The notes beneath the pieces are model-generated. The model searched no databases and was not told the origin of the DNA. It saw only the letters and a list, made by a program, of their open reading frames with translations. Below are positions 50,818 to 59,209 of a stretch of 64,000 nucleotides of DNA, piece by piece; position 1 is the first letter of the stretch, and each line of letters opens with the position of its first letter. Origin of the DNA: Clostridia bacterium (GTDB lineage: Bacteria; Bacillota; Clostridia; Oscillospirales; Acutalibacteraceae); the NCBI GenBank assembly GCA_017503785.1, contig JAFVSK010000011.1, positions 1 to 64,000 on the forward strand, written 5' to 3'. The position numbers and the translations under genes are program-made.

Positions 50818-51864
50818 ATGAAACGTATCGTTTCGGTTCTTTTGGTACTGGCCATGGTCCTGTGCATGAGCGCTTGCGGCGCCGGTGGCAACACCACAAC
50901 CACCACCACGGGCGGCAGCACCACAACCACCACGGCCAAGGTCGATACCACGCTGAACGCACTCACCGGCGAAAACGACATGACCGGCACGTCTAACCGT
51001 CCGGTTGCCATCATGGTAACTAACGAGCCGGGCATTATCGGCAATCAATACGGCATTGATAAAGCCGATTTTTACATGGAAACCGAGGCCGAAGGCTCTG
51101 TGCCGCGCATGATGGCCGTGTTTGCCAGCGCCAACCGTATTCCCGCCAAGCTCGGTCCCATCCGCAGCGGCCGCACGCCCTTTATTGCCACGGCCAACTC
51201 TTTGGGTGCCGTGTACGTGTATTCGGGTGCCACCTCGTACGTTTTGGACGTGATCAAAAACACCAAAAACTTTAATGCGATCACCAATACCGATAAAACC
51301 ACGCTGTGGCGCGATGCGTATTTGTCGTCGCACGCCAACGTGAGCTGGAACAACCTCATCACCGGCGGTGAGCAGATCGCTGCAAAAATGCAAAAGAGCG
51401 GCATTTCCGATCAAGCCGTTAAAACCGTGCCCTTTACCTTTGGCGAAAAGGCGGGCGACACGGTGGCCAACACGGTGCAGCTGAAATCCACGGCCAGCAC
51501 CAACGTTACCTTTATTTACGATGCCGCTACCGGTCTGTACGGTAAAAACAACGGTAAAGCGGCTTCCTGCAAGCCCCAGAAATCGCTGGAGGGCAACCAA
51601 ATCAAGGTGTCCAACGTGCTCATCCTGCACGCCGAGAAATACGTTGAGCATAAGGACAACCGCTACACCTGGTACAACTTCCGCGAGGGCGAAGGCACCG
51701 GCTACTTGGTATCGAACGGCACTGCCCGCCAGATCAAGTTCAACCGCACCGCCGAGAGCTTGTCTGTCACCGAGATGGACGGCTCCCCCGCCGTGTTTGC
51801 CACCGGTAAGACCTACATGTTCTTAACCGATAAGACGTTGGCTTCCGATCTTTCCTTCTCGTAA
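50818..51864 (+). CDS. DUF3048 lipoprotein (YerB-like)
   Basis: 348 residues. Signal peptide with lipobox MSAC (cysteine near residue 20), a short Thr-rich linker, then the DUF3048 domain: RPVAIMVTNEPGIIGNQYG, ADFYMETEAEGSVPRMMAVF, GPIRSGRTPFI and the C-terminal part with FREGEGTGYLV. Function unproven; homologues are surface lipoproteins of Bacillota. The ATG after AAAGGGG is the start; the longer frame runs over the tRNA gene. A TATACT -10 with a weak TTGTTT -35 lies 37 bases before the ATG. Confidence 0.9.
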   Translation: MKRIVSVLLVLAMVLCMSACGAGGNTTTTTTGGSTTTTTAKVDTTLNALTGENDMTGTSNRPVAIMVTNEPGIIGNQYGIDKADFYMETEAEGSVPRMMAVFASANRIPAKLGPIRSGRTPFIATANSLGAVYVYSGATSYVLDVIKNTKNFNAITNTDKTTLWRDAYLSSHANVSWNNLITGGEQIAAKMQKSGISDQAVKTVPFTFGEKAGDTVANTVQLKSTASTNVTFIYDAATGLYGKNNGKAASCKPQKSLEGNQIKVSNVLILHAEKYVEHKDNRYTWYNFREGEGTGYLVSNGTARQIKFNRTAESLSVTEMDGSPAVFATGKTYMFLTDKTLASDLSFS

Positions 51865-51874
51865 TAAAAAAACG

Positions 51875-51898
51875 AACCGCCGCGGTAACGCGGCGGTT
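51875..51898. terminator. bidirectional terminator after the DUF3048 gene
   Basis: AACCGCCGCG and CGCGGCGGTT around a 4-base loop, with A run on the left and T run on the right. Confidence 0.9.
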
Positions 51899-51903
51899 TT
51901 TTG

Positions 51904-52704
51904 TTAGCGAATAATGCCGTAGCCTTCATGAAATTCAAGCCCTGCCAGCGCATGCTCCTTCACCTTGCGTGCCAAGCTGGTGGTGGCTTCTTTTTCTGCC
52001 ACGGTTTCACGGGTGGTCGGACGGCCCAGCACGTAGTTGAGCGTTTCGTCCGACGGTTTTTCCAACACAACGTGAAACAACTGTTGAAACTTTAAAATGT
52101 TACTTTCGGGTTTAAGCATGGTTTTTAACACGCTGTCCAGCAGCCACGAATCGCAAGTCATTTCGCAATAATCAAATTCGGGAAAATACGTGGTAAAAAA
52201 CGTTTTTGCCTGTGAAAGCGCTGCCGCGCAATCCTCGGCCGTGAGCGACGGTGCCCGCGGAATGTGCACCTCGATGATAGGCGCACCCTTCGGCAAACCG
52301 TGCTGCGGCAGGTCATGTTCCTCCTCGCCCATGCAGAAGTTCAAGCGCCCCAAGCGGAACAGCTTCATCGTCATGGTTTTTTTCACCCACCACAGATCGG
52401 TTAGGCACAGCTTGCCGCTGCGGCGAGTGCGGGACTTCGTCCACAACACCAGCTCCTGCAGCGTGGCATACAAAATGGAGGCATCAATGCCCTTTTCCTC
52501 GTAGCGCCGCTTCAGCTCCTCGCAGCAATACAGATAGGCCAACAGGTTTTTGGCACCGTCCTGCTCCTCGTAGGTTTCGGCGGTGGTGGCGGCATCAATG
52601 TCGACGGTATCCAAATACGCGTAAAATTCGTTGTCGTATTCCGCCGGAAATTCCAGCTTGCGATACCACTGTTCAATGGTGGCGCGCACGATCGGCATCA
52701 TCAT
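51904..52704 (-). CDS. acyltransferase-domain protein (GNAT-like, DUF5596 type)
   Basis: 266 residues, cytosolic. The pattern PIIEVHIPRAPSLTAEDCAA followed by KTFFTTYFPEFDYCEMTCDSWLLDS matches proteins annotated as acyltransferase domain-containing (two-part N- and C-domain GNAT-like). Substrate unknown. The first of three consecutive ATG codons was chosen by spacing to GGAG. It follows the DUF896 gene by 16 bases and shares direction with the rsmG-mnmG group, ending at a terminator. Confidence 0.72.
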   Translation of the reverse strand: MMMPIVRATIEQWYRKLEFPAEYDNEFYAYLDTVDIDAATTAETYEEQDGAKNLLAYLYCCEELKRRYEEKGIDASILYATLQELVLWTKSRTRRSGKLCLTDLWWVKKTMTMKLFRLGRLNFCMGEEEHDLPQHGLPKGAPIIEVHIPRAPSLTAEDCAAALSQAKTFFTTYFPEFDYCEMTCDSWLLDSVLKTMLKPESNILKFQQLFHVVLEKPSDETLNYVLGRPTTRETVAEKEATTSLARKVKEHALAGLEFHEGYGIIR

Positions 52705-52720
52705 AAAAGCTCTCCCCCAT

Positions 52721-52939
52721 TTACTGCAGAGTCTTGCTTCCCTTCGGCTTTAACGGCCGCACGGTGCCGTCGGGTTCGGCAATGGACACGTTGTTTAACG
52801 TGGCCGTCATATCCGCACGGATGGCCGCCAAATAGGCCGCGCGCAGCTGCTGGCGTTCCTCTTGTTCGGCAGCAGTCAGCTCCCGTTCGCGAGAAAGGCG
52901 AGTCAGTTCGCTGATACGTTCCAGTTGCTTCTTATCCAT
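52721..52939 (-). CDS. DUF896 (YnzC-like) protein
   Basis: 72 residues. KQLERISELTRLSRERELTA, then EERQQLRAAYLAAIRADM and DGTVRPLKPKG match the DUF896 family; B. subtilis YnzC is an SOS-region helical hairpin of unknown function. AAGGAGCGTAGT precedes the ATG. It lies 10 bases after rsmG, so may be cotranscribed from the mnmG promoter. Confidence 0.88.
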   Translation of the reverse strand: MDKKQLERISELTRLSRERELTAAEQEERQQLRAAYLAAIRADMTATLNNVSIAEPDGTVRPLKPKGSKTLQ

Positions 52940-52949
52940 ACTACGCTCC

Positions 52950-53681
52950 TTACAGCGGTACTTTGGCGATCTTCGCCGAGGCACGTGGGTAGGCAGACGG
53001 TGTCTGCTTGGTTTTTTCAAATACGAAAATGCGGCGTTCCTGCTGCTCCAGCCCCTCTCGCGGCGTTTTGGGGAGCAACAGCTTGTGCACGTCGGCGGTT
53101 TTGCCGCCCAATTTGGTAAGTGCCGCAGCGGAGGCACGGTGTTCGTCATCGCTGTCGGGGCCTTTGAGGGCCACAAAGCGGCCCCCCACTTTTACAAACG
53201 GCAGGCAATATTCCAACAGCACCGGCAACCCTGCGACGGCGCGGGCCGTGGCAACGTCAAATTGCTCGCGGAGCTCCGGCTTGCGGCCTCCCTCCTCGGC
53301 ACGGGCGTGGATGCGCTGCACGGGAATGTCCAGTTCGCGGCACACCTCTTCCAAAAAGATAAGACGTTTATTCAAACTATCCAATAGTGTGAGGCGAATA
53401 TCCGGCCGCACAATAGCAAACGGAATACCGGGAAAGCCGGCACCCGTTCCCACGTCGATCACCGATAAGCCTTGCTTTTCGGGCAACAGCGGAACAGCCG
53501 CCACGCTATCGGCAAAATGCTTTACGGTAATGCCCAGCGGATCGGTGATGGCAGTAAGATTCATTTTTTGGTTCCACTCCACCAGCAAAGCGGCATAACG
53601 TTCAAATTTATCAAGCGCTGCGGCATTCAAAGCCACACCGTAGTCGGCGGCGAGCTCACACAACAGATCGCGATTGATCAT
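52950..53681 (-). CDS. rsmG: 16S rRNA (guanine527-N7)-methyltransferase RsmG
   Basis: 243 residues, SAM-dependent (GidB). Motif I: VIDVGTGAGFPGIPFAI; then ARAEEGGRKPELREQFDVATARAV-type region, shown only in parts, with the substrate residues around ARAVAGLPVLLEYCLPF. The start overlaps the mnmG stop as ATGA, giving coupled translation; GGGGAGGAG is upstream. Loss of this enzyme gives low-level streptomycin resistance in other species. Confidence 0.97.
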   Translation of the reverse strand: MINRDLLCELAADYGVALNAAALDKFERYAALLVEWNQKMNLTAITDPLGITVKHFADSVAAVPLLPEKQGLSVIDVGTGAGFPGIPFAIVRPDIRLTLLDSLNKRLIFLEEVCRELDIPVQRIHARAEEGGRKPELREQFDVATARAVAGLPVLLEYCLPFVKVGGRFVALKGPDSDDEHRASAAALTKLGGKTADVHKLLLPKTPREGLEQQERRIFVFEKTKQTPSAYPRASAKIAKVPL

Positions 53682-55555
53682 TCTGCCTCTCCTCCCCGGC
53701 TTGCCAGCCAAATGATAAGCACCGACACATCGGCAGGGCTGACACCGCTGATGCGCGATGCTTGCCCGATGCTGCGCGGACGAATACGCTGCAGCTTTTC
53801 CTGCGCTTCCAAGCGCAAGCCGACAATGGTGGTGAAATCCACGTCGGCAGGCAGTAACCGATTTTCCAAGCGGCGCATTTCCTCAATATCTGCCAGCTGG
53901 CGACGCACGTAGCCCTCGTATTTCACCTCGACCTCCACCTGCTCGCGCACCAGCGGATCCAAATTAGGATCGGTGGCGCCAAGTGTTTCCAGCGTGGCGT
54001 AGGTGATTTGCGGACGGCGCAGCAGATCCTCCAAACGAATACCGGTAACCACCGGCGTGGTGCCGCTTGCCTTCAGCACGGCGTTTACCTCCGCCGTTGG
54101 CGACAGCACGGTATCGTGCAGGCGAGCGCGTTCCGCTTGTTTTTGCTCCTGACGACGGCAATAGCGTTCCCAACGGCCATCGTCCACCAAGCCGACCTCA
54201 CGGCCGATGGGTGTCAGGCGTTCATCGGCGTTATCCTGCCGCAGCACCAAGCGGTACTCCGAGCGCGAGGTCATCATGCGGTAAGGATCCATGCAGCCTT
54301 TGGTAACCAGATCGTCAATTAAGGTACCGATATAGCCCGAAGCGCGGTCGAGCACCATGGGCTCTTGCCCGCGAACACGGCGTACGGCGTTGATACCGGC
54401 CACCAAGCCCTGTGCAGCGGCTTCCTCGTAGCCGGAGCTGCCGTTAAACTGGCCGGCGCCGAACAAGCCGGGCAGCTCTTTAAATTCCAACGAAGCCGTC
54501 AGCTGTGTTGGGTCACAGCAATCGTATTCAATGGCGTAGGCAGGGCGCATAACGCTCACCTGCTCCAAACCGGGAATGGTGTGCAAGAATTTAAGCTGCA
54601 CGTCTACCGGCAGCGACGAGGACAGTCCCTGCAAATACATTTCATCGGTGTTGAGACCGCACGGTTCAATAAACACCTGATGGCGTTCCTTTTCGGCAAA
54701 CCGCACGATCTTATCTTCAATGCTGGGACAATACCGCGGGCCGACACCGTGGATCTTACCGCCGTACAGCGGTGAACGGTGCAGGTTTTCCAAAATGACC
54801 TGTTTGGTGGCCGCAGTGGTCCACGTAATATGACAATCCACTTGATTTTTCAACACACCGCCCGTTTCAAACGAAAACGGCACCACCGGCTCATCGCCCG
54901 GCTGGCGTTCGGTTTTGGAAAAATCAATGCTGGAACGCAGCACACGTGCGGGCGTGCCCGTTTTAAAGCGGCGCAGCGACATGCCCAGCTTTACCAACGA
55001 GTCGGTCAGTTCCGAAGCGGGAAACAAACCGTCGGGGCCGCCGTCGTATGACACATCGCCAATAAAGATCTTTCCCTGCAGGTACGTGCCGGTAGCAAGG
55101 ATCACCGTATCGACAACGTATTCCTCCTCCAAACGGGTGGTGAGCAGCCAGCGGCCGTCTTGCGGTTCGGCTGCCACAATTTCAGCTTGGCGCAGGTCTA
55201 ATCCCGGTGTGGTTTCCAGCACCTTTTTCATGTAGGCGCCGTATACGCGGCGGTCGATCTGAGCGCGCAAGGAATGTACCGCCGGACCTTTGCCGCGGTT
55301 GAGCATGCGCGACTGTAAAAACGTGGCATCTGCCGCCTTACCCATTTCGCCGCCGAGTGCATCGATCTCGCGTACCAAATGCCCTTTAGCCGTGCCACCG
55401 ATCGACGGGTTGCACGGCATATTGCCCACGGCATCCAGATTGATGGTAAAGATCACCGTGGAGGCACCCAGTCGTGCAGCAGCCAAAGCTGCTTCAATAC
55501 CGGCGTGGCCTGCACCAATGACCGCTACCTGATAGTCTCCTGCGCGAAATTTCAT
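53678..55555 (-). CDS. mnmG: tRNA uridine-5-carboxymethylaminomethyl modification enzyme MnmG (GidA)
   Basis: FAD-dependent enzyme that with MnmE installs the cmnm5 group at wobble uridine 34. FAD loop VAVIGAGHAGIEAALAAARLG, family motif CNPSIGGTAKGHLVREIDALGG, KTGTPARV, and GQFNGSSGYEEAAAQGLVAG are all present. 625 residues. Two ATG codons are possible; the inner one is 9 bases from AAGGA, the outer only 2, so the inner was taken. mnmE, normally just upstream, is not present here. Confidence 0.97.
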   Translation of the reverse strand: MKFRAGDYQVAVIGAGHAGIEAALAAARLGASTVIFTINLDAVGNMPCNPSIGGTAKGHLVREIDALGGEMGKAADATFLQSRMLNRGKGPAVHSLRAQIDRRVYGAYMKKVLETTPGLDLRQAEIVAAEPQDGRWLLTTRLEEEYVVDTVILATGTYLQGKIFIGDVSYDGGPDGLFPASELTDSLVKLGMSLRRFKTGTPARVLRSSIDFSKTERQPGDEPVVPFSFETGGVLKNQVDCHITWTTAATKQVILENLHRSPLYGGKIHGVGPRYCPSIEDKIVRFAEKERHQVFIEPCGLNTDEMYLQGLSSSLPVDVQLKFLHTIPGLEQVSVMRPAYAIEYDCCDPTQLTASLEFKELPGLFGAGQFNGSSGYEEAAAQGLVAGINAVRRVRGQEPMVLDRASGYIGTLIDDLVTKGCMDPYRMMTSRSEYRLVLRQDNADERLTPIGREVGLVDDGRWERYCRRQEQKQAERARLHDTVLSPTAEVNAVLKASGTTPVVTGIRLEDLLRRPQITYATLETLGATDPNLDPLVREQVEVEVKYEGYVRRQLADIEEMRRLENRLLPADVDFTTIVGLRLEAQEKLQRIRPRSIGQASRISGVSPADVSVLIIWLASRGGEAE

Positions 55556-55638
55556 ACTCATTGATCCTTTTTACTCAAATATAGGCTTATTATACAGCGT
55601 TCCGCACTATCTCGCAACCGTTTTTTCAAAACATTTTG

Positions 55639-55772
55639 TTTTCCACAAATTTCAACATTTTCTACTGTTGATATGTGGAAAACTCGGTGGAAAACTTTGA
55701 AAACTCGCTATTTCCCGCCGTTTTTATCGCTATTCACTAACATTTTCCACGGGTTTTTTCACAATTTGGCTA
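55639..55772. promoter_or_regulatory. cluster of TTTTCCAC/TTTTCACA motifs between mnmG and rsmA
   Basis: TTTTCCACA at 55639-55647, TGTGGAAAA at 55674-55682, a second GGTGGAAAAC just after, then TTTTCCACGG and TTTTTCACAA. All are near the DnaA box TTATCCACA. The same word recurs in the mraZ leader and the oriC. The rest of this 297-base gap holds the rsmA promoter. Confidence 0.4.
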
Positions 55773-55795
55773 TTTTTAGTCCAAAAAAGCCACTG

Positions 55796-55824
55796 TTGCA
55801 ACCGCCGTCGGTTCGTGGTACAAT
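55796..55824 (+). promoter_or_regulatory. rsmA promoter
   Basis: TTGCAA and TACAAT are separated by 17 bases, 28 bases before the rsmA start codon. Confidence 0.7.
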
Positions 55825-55852
55825 ACGGGTACAGAAGCGAAAGGAGAGCGCT

Positions 55853-56707
55853 ATGAATCTTACCGATATGTCCGTCATCCGTGAGGTGCTGACACGGCAC
55901 GGTTTTTCCTTTTCCAAAGCCTTAGGGCAGAATTTTTTAATCAATCCCTCGGTCTGCCCGCGCATGGCCGAAGCCTGCCACCCCGGTTTGGCCGATGGCA
56001 GCTTTGCCGTGCTGGAGATCGGACCGGGACTCGGCGTACTCACGCGAGAACTGTCACGCGTGGCGGCCAAGGTGATCAGCGTGGAGCTGGACGATCGCCT
56101 ATTACCGGTGTTGGAGGAGACCTTAGCGGATTGCCCTAACGTGACGGTGGTGCACGGTGACATTTTAAAGCTGGACGTTTCCGCATTGCTTCGTGAACAC
56201 GCCGACGGCTTGCCGGTGGTGGTGTGTGCCAACCTGCCGTATTACATTACCTCCCCCATTCTGATGGGTCTTTTGGAAAGCCGATTACCGTTTGAATGTA
56301 TTACGGTGTTAGTGCAAAAGGAAGCCGCACAGCGGTTGTGTGCCCGCCCCGGCACGCGGGAATGCGGTGCCGTAACGCTGGCGGTGCAATATTATGCCGA
56401 AGCGGAAATTCTGTTTTCGGTATCGCGCGGCAGCTTTATGCCCGCTCCCAACGTGGACAGCAGCGTGATCCGCTTACCACTGCGACGTGAGCCTCCCTGC
56501 CAAGTAACCAGTGAGGCGCTGTTGTTCCGTTTGATCCGCGCCGCTTTCGGACAGCGGCGAAAAACACTGCCCAATTCGTTGGGAGCAGCCGGATACGATA
56601 AACCCACCCTTCTTGCGGCTTTGGAAAAAGCAGGGATCTCCCCCACGGCTCGTGCCGAGGAATTAACCCTGCCGCAATTTGCCGCACTGGCTGATACGCT
56701 GCAATAG
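55853..56707 (+). CDS. rsmA: 16S rRNA (adenine1518/1519-N6,N6)-dimethyltransferase RsmA (KsgA)
   Basis: 284 residues. KALGQNFLINPSVC near the N-terminus, SAM loop EIGPGLGVLTREL, acidic VISVELDDRLL, and the catalytic NLPYYITSPILMGLL are intact. AAAGGAGAGCG precedes the ATG. It lies on the strand opposite to the rpmH-jag and mnmG groups and interrupts their usual order. Its TAG stop is also the first three bases of the inverted-repeat element downstream. Confidence 0.97.
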   Translation: MNLTDMSVIREVLTRHGFSFSKALGQNFLINPSVCPRMAEACHPGLADGSFAVLEIGPGLGVLTRELSRVAAKVISVELDDRLLPVLEETLADCPNVTVVHGDILKLDVSALLREHADGLPVVVCANLPYYITSPILMGLLESRLPFECITVLVQKEAAQRLCARPGTRECGAVTLAVQYYAEAEILFSVSRGSFMPAPNVDSSVIRLPLRREPPCQVTSEALLFRLIRAAFGQRRKTLPNSLGAAGYDKPTLLAALEKAGISPTARAEELTLPQFAALADTLQ

Positions 56708-56862
56708 CTGAAGGGAGTCGAACTCCTAACCGCCCATAGGACGGCTTTTCGGCATAAAGCTTGTTTCGCCGCTTGAAATACGCGCGTATTTCAAGTGAGT
56801 ATAACGCTGTTGCTGTGAAAAATTGTTGTTTTGACCGATTAGGGTTCAACTCTCTTCGGCTA
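56705..56862. mobile_element. MITE-like inverted-repeat element, 158 bp
   Basis: The left end TAGCTGAAGGGAGTCGAAC and the reverse complement of the right end TAGCCGAAGAGAGTTGAAC continue as similar sequences for about 27 bases (roughly 80% identity with one gap). Inside is a perfect palindrome from CTTGAAATACGC to GCGTATTTCAAG. No coding capacity. The right 66 bases recur at 27101-27166. Both ends resemble the T-arm and acceptor of a tRNA read from the opposite strand, but no complete tRNA is present. Confidence 0.6.
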
Positions 56863-56867
56863 TAAAA
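56797..56867 (-). repeat. 71-bp interspersed repeat, copy 2
   Basis: Reverse-strand counterpart of 27096-27166 with four mismatches. It forms the right half of the inverted-repeat element between rsmA and jag. Confidence 0.85.
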
Positions 56868-56896
56868 AAACGCCGAACAAAACGTTCGGCGTTTTT
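56866..56896. terminator. bidirectional terminator between rsmA and jag
   Basis: AACGCCGAAC and GTTCGGCGTT with a 5-base loop; A run left, T run right. It ends the jag transcript three bases after the stop and probably rsmA too. Confidence 0.88.
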
Positions 56897-56898
56897 TA

Positions 56899-57768
56899 TT
56901 ACAGATCGATGCGGCCGTACAGCGTGGCCTTGTTTTCGGTTTCCGACTGAGTACGCTCGGGGGGAGCGTAGTCTTCGGCGTTGTTCACGGGATTGCTGCG
57001 CGGTACAAACTTGCGTACCTCGCGCACCGGACGCTCGGGCAGAGCATCCGAACGACGCTCACCGCGGTTCGGACGGTTATTTCCGCCGTTGCCGCCGCGT
57101 CCGCCACGGCGACGAGCCGGACGGCTTTCCACCGGATTATCCTCCGACGGAGCAATTACCACGTGACGGTTGGGTTCGCTGCCTACACTGTACGAGGTAG
57201 CACCCTCCACCTTTTGTACGGCGGTATGAATGATGCGGCGCTCGTAGGGGTTCATGGGCTCCAGCGAGGTGTTGCGACCTGTTTTAGCTGCCTGAATGGC
57301 TGCCTTGCGCGCCAGACCCGACAAGGTCTTTTCACGCTTTTCACGGTAATTGCCAATGTTGATGGAAATGCGATGATAGGAACCGCCCACACGGTTGGCG
57401 ACCAGACTGGTGAGGTACTGCAGGGCATCCAGCGTGTCGCCGCGGCGACCGATGATGAAGCCCAGATCCTCGCCCTCCAGTGAAAGCGTGTAGTGACCGT
57501 CTTCTTCCTTTACGGAAACGGTAACCTGCTCCACGCCCATCTTGGCAAGAACATCCTCTAAAAACGCTACCGCAGCGGCAGCGGCATCCTTTTCGGGAAG
57601 CGTGGCACGAATTTTTGCCGGCGTTCCGCCGAACAGACCAAATGCTTTTTTCTGCGGCTCCTGCAACACTTCGACGGTAAGCTCATCGACGGCTACGTTC
57701 AGCTCGGCAGCGGCGAGTTCTACGGCCTTTTCAACCGACTCTGCCTCTTTAATAACTTCTTTCTGCAC
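56899..57768 (-). CDS. khpB: RNA-binding protein Jag/KhpB
   Basis: 289 residues: Jag-N domain (AESVEKAVELAAAELNVAVD, KKAFGLFGG), a KH domain with IIGRRGDTLDALQYL, and an R3H domain (NPYERRIIHTAVQ) with the Arg-x3-His pair. A basic Gly/Arg/Asn stretch (RRRGGRGGNGGNNRPNRG) and an acidic tail follow the R3H; such extension is longer than in many homologues. KhpB forms a complex with KhpA and binds many RNAs, affecting wall synthesis. A GTG start with AAAGGA 11 bases before is used. It is 31 bases after yidC. Confidence 0.95.
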   Translation of the reverse strand: MQKEVIKEAESVEKAVELAAAELNVAVDELTVEVLQEPQKKAFGLFGGTPAKIRATLPEKDAAAAAVAFLEDVLAKMGVEQVTVSVKEEDGHYTLSLEGEDLGFIIGRRGDTLDALQYLTSLVANRVGGSYHRISINIGNYREKREKTLSGLARKAAIQAAKTGRNTSLEPMNPYERRIIHTAVQKVEGATSYSVGSEPNRHVVIAPSEDNPVESRPARRRGGRGGNGGNNRPNRGERRSDALPERPVREVRKFVPRSNPVNNAEDYAPPERTQSETENKATLYGRIDL

Positions 57769-57799
57769 GATCGTTAGTCCTTTCCTCTATTTCAACGGA

Positions 57800-58957
57800 T
57801 CATTCCGTTTTTTCGTCTGTGTTTTCAGCCTCGGCTGCCGGCTGTTCCTCGGCGGGGGCTTCCTCTACAGAAGCTTTTTCTGCCTTAGGCTTCGCTTTTC
57901 CTTTTTGGCCGGGTTTCTTTTCCTCGTTAAGCTGCTGTGCTAATTCACGCTGCTCACGGGCACGTGCCTCGGCCAGGCGTTTTTTATCTTCAGCCTTTTT
58001 CTTTTTGCGCTCTTCGTATTCCTTTTGCGCTTCTACACGAATTTTGGCGGGATTGTAGATCTGGTTCAAAATGAAGGTTTGCAGTAACGCGATCAGGTTT
58101 GAACAGATCCAGTAGATACCCACCGCACCCGGTACCGAGAAAGCAATGAACAGCGACATGGCCGGCATCATACCGAACATCATCACGTTGGAGCAGCCCT
58201 GTGCCTGCATTTGTGCTTCGCCGCCACCCATTTTGGTATAGTGCATCGACAAAATACTGGATAACAGCGCCGTAATACCGGAGATCAGCGGAATGAGCCA
58301 CAGCGTGTTAATGCCGCCGAAGCCCTTTTCGTTCCACGGATTTTCCAACATATTTTGGCCGAAGAAGTTGAATTCGTTTTCAAATTCGACCATTTCGTTA
58401 AAGTACTCGGTTGCTTTTGCTTCATCGTACGCATCCAGCTTCGCAATTCCTGCGATAACCGCTTCTTTATGCGTTTCCAAATTCTGCATCATGCGCAGTT
58501 CACGGTAGTAGCTGCCGTTTGCAAACTGCTTTTCATCGACATTACCCTCGGCAACAATAGCATTCACCGAAGCATCGACTACGTCATTCGGGATGGACGT
58601 AATATGCTTGATGGGCGAATAGATAACCGAAATAATACCGAACAGTACCAGCATCTGCACCAGCATGGGCATGCAGCCGCCGGTGGGACTGACGCCGTGC
58701 TTTTCGTACAGCGCCATCTGCTTTTCCTGCAGTTTTTTCTGATCTTTTGCATATTTTTTTTGCAGCGCTTCCAAGCGCGGTGCCAAACGGGCACGGTCGG
58801 CCTGACCCTTTTGCGTTTTTAACGACAACGGAAACAGCAGCAAGCGAATTAATAAAACAAACAAAAAGATTGCAATGTAATAGTTTGGAATCACGTTATA
58901 GATAAGTTTTAACAGAAATCCCAAAGGAATTGCGATAACATCTAAAATTGCGCTCAT
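57800..58957 (-). CDS. yidC: membrane protein insertase YidC (SpoIIIJ type)
   Basis: 385 residues with five helices. The N-terminus starts directly with the first core helix (PLGFLLKLIYNVIPNYYIAI), the Gram-positive form without the large periplasmic domain. The hydrophilic-groove arginine appears in FVLLIRLLLFPLSLKTQ. A 70-residue loop between helices 1 and 3 is acidic and long. The C-terminal 100 residues are a charged coil (YEERKKKKAEDKKRLAEARA) useful for ribosome contact. It carries no lipobox at the start. GGGAGGGC precedes the ATG. Located between yidD and jag as usual. Confidence 0.96.
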   Translation of the reverse strand: MSAILDVIAIPLGFLLKLIYNVIPNYYIAIFLFVLLIRLLLFPLSLKTQKGQADRARLAPRLEALQKKYAKDQKKLQEKQMALYEKHGVSPTGGCMPMLVQMLVLFGIISVIYSPIKHITSIPNDVVDASVNAIVAEGNVDEKQFANGSYYRELRMMQNLETHKEAVIAGIAKLDAYDEAKATEYFNEMVEFENEFNFFGQNMLENPWNEKGFGGINTLWLIPLISGITALLSSILSMHYTKMGGGEAQMQAQGCSNVMMFGMMPAMSLFIAFSVPGAVGIYWICSNLIALLQTFILNQIYNPAKIRVEAQKEYEERKKKKAEDKKRLAEARAREQRELAQQLNEEKKPGQKGKAKPKAEKASVEEAPAEEQPAAEAENTDEKTE

Positions 58958-58975
58958 AAAGCCCTCCCGGGTAAG

Positions 58976-59209
58976 TTATTTTTTGTTGCCTGTTTTCTTT
59001 TCCGGCACGGGATCGTATCCGTGCCCGCCCCATGGATGGCAGCGGCATAGGCGTTTGATCGTTAGCCAGCCACCATACAATACTCCGAACCGCTCGATCG
59101 CCTGGATCGCGTAAGAAGAACAAGTAGGAACGAACCGACAGGAAGGCGGAAAATGCGGAGATATGCATTTTTGATAGCCACGAATCATCCAAATACAAAC
59201 ACGCTTCAT
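58976..59209 (-). CDS. yidD: membrane protein insertion efficiency factor YidD
   Basis: 77 residues. [19 protein letters not shown] with the conserved cysteines and the [12 protein letters not shown] motif define the family; an amphipathic N-terminal helix ([12 protein letters not shown]) binds the membrane. Its ATG overlaps the rnpA stop (ATGA), so translation is coupled. Works with YidC and Sec in insertion. Confidence 0.96.
   Translation of the reverse strand: MKRVCIWMIRGYQKCISPHFPPSCRFVPTCSSYAIQAIERFGVLYGGWLTIKRLCRCHPWGGHGYDPVPEKKTGNKK

Noticed and set aside
55673..55852. N-terminal extension of rsmA by 60 codons
   Set aside because: The ribosome site, promoter and GQNFL motif place the start at 55853; the extension crosses the promoter.
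56706..56862. Candidate tRNA genes at both ends of the element
   Set aside because: Only a T-arm-like hairpin and acceptor-like end can be built; no D-arm, anticodon arm or cloverleaf.
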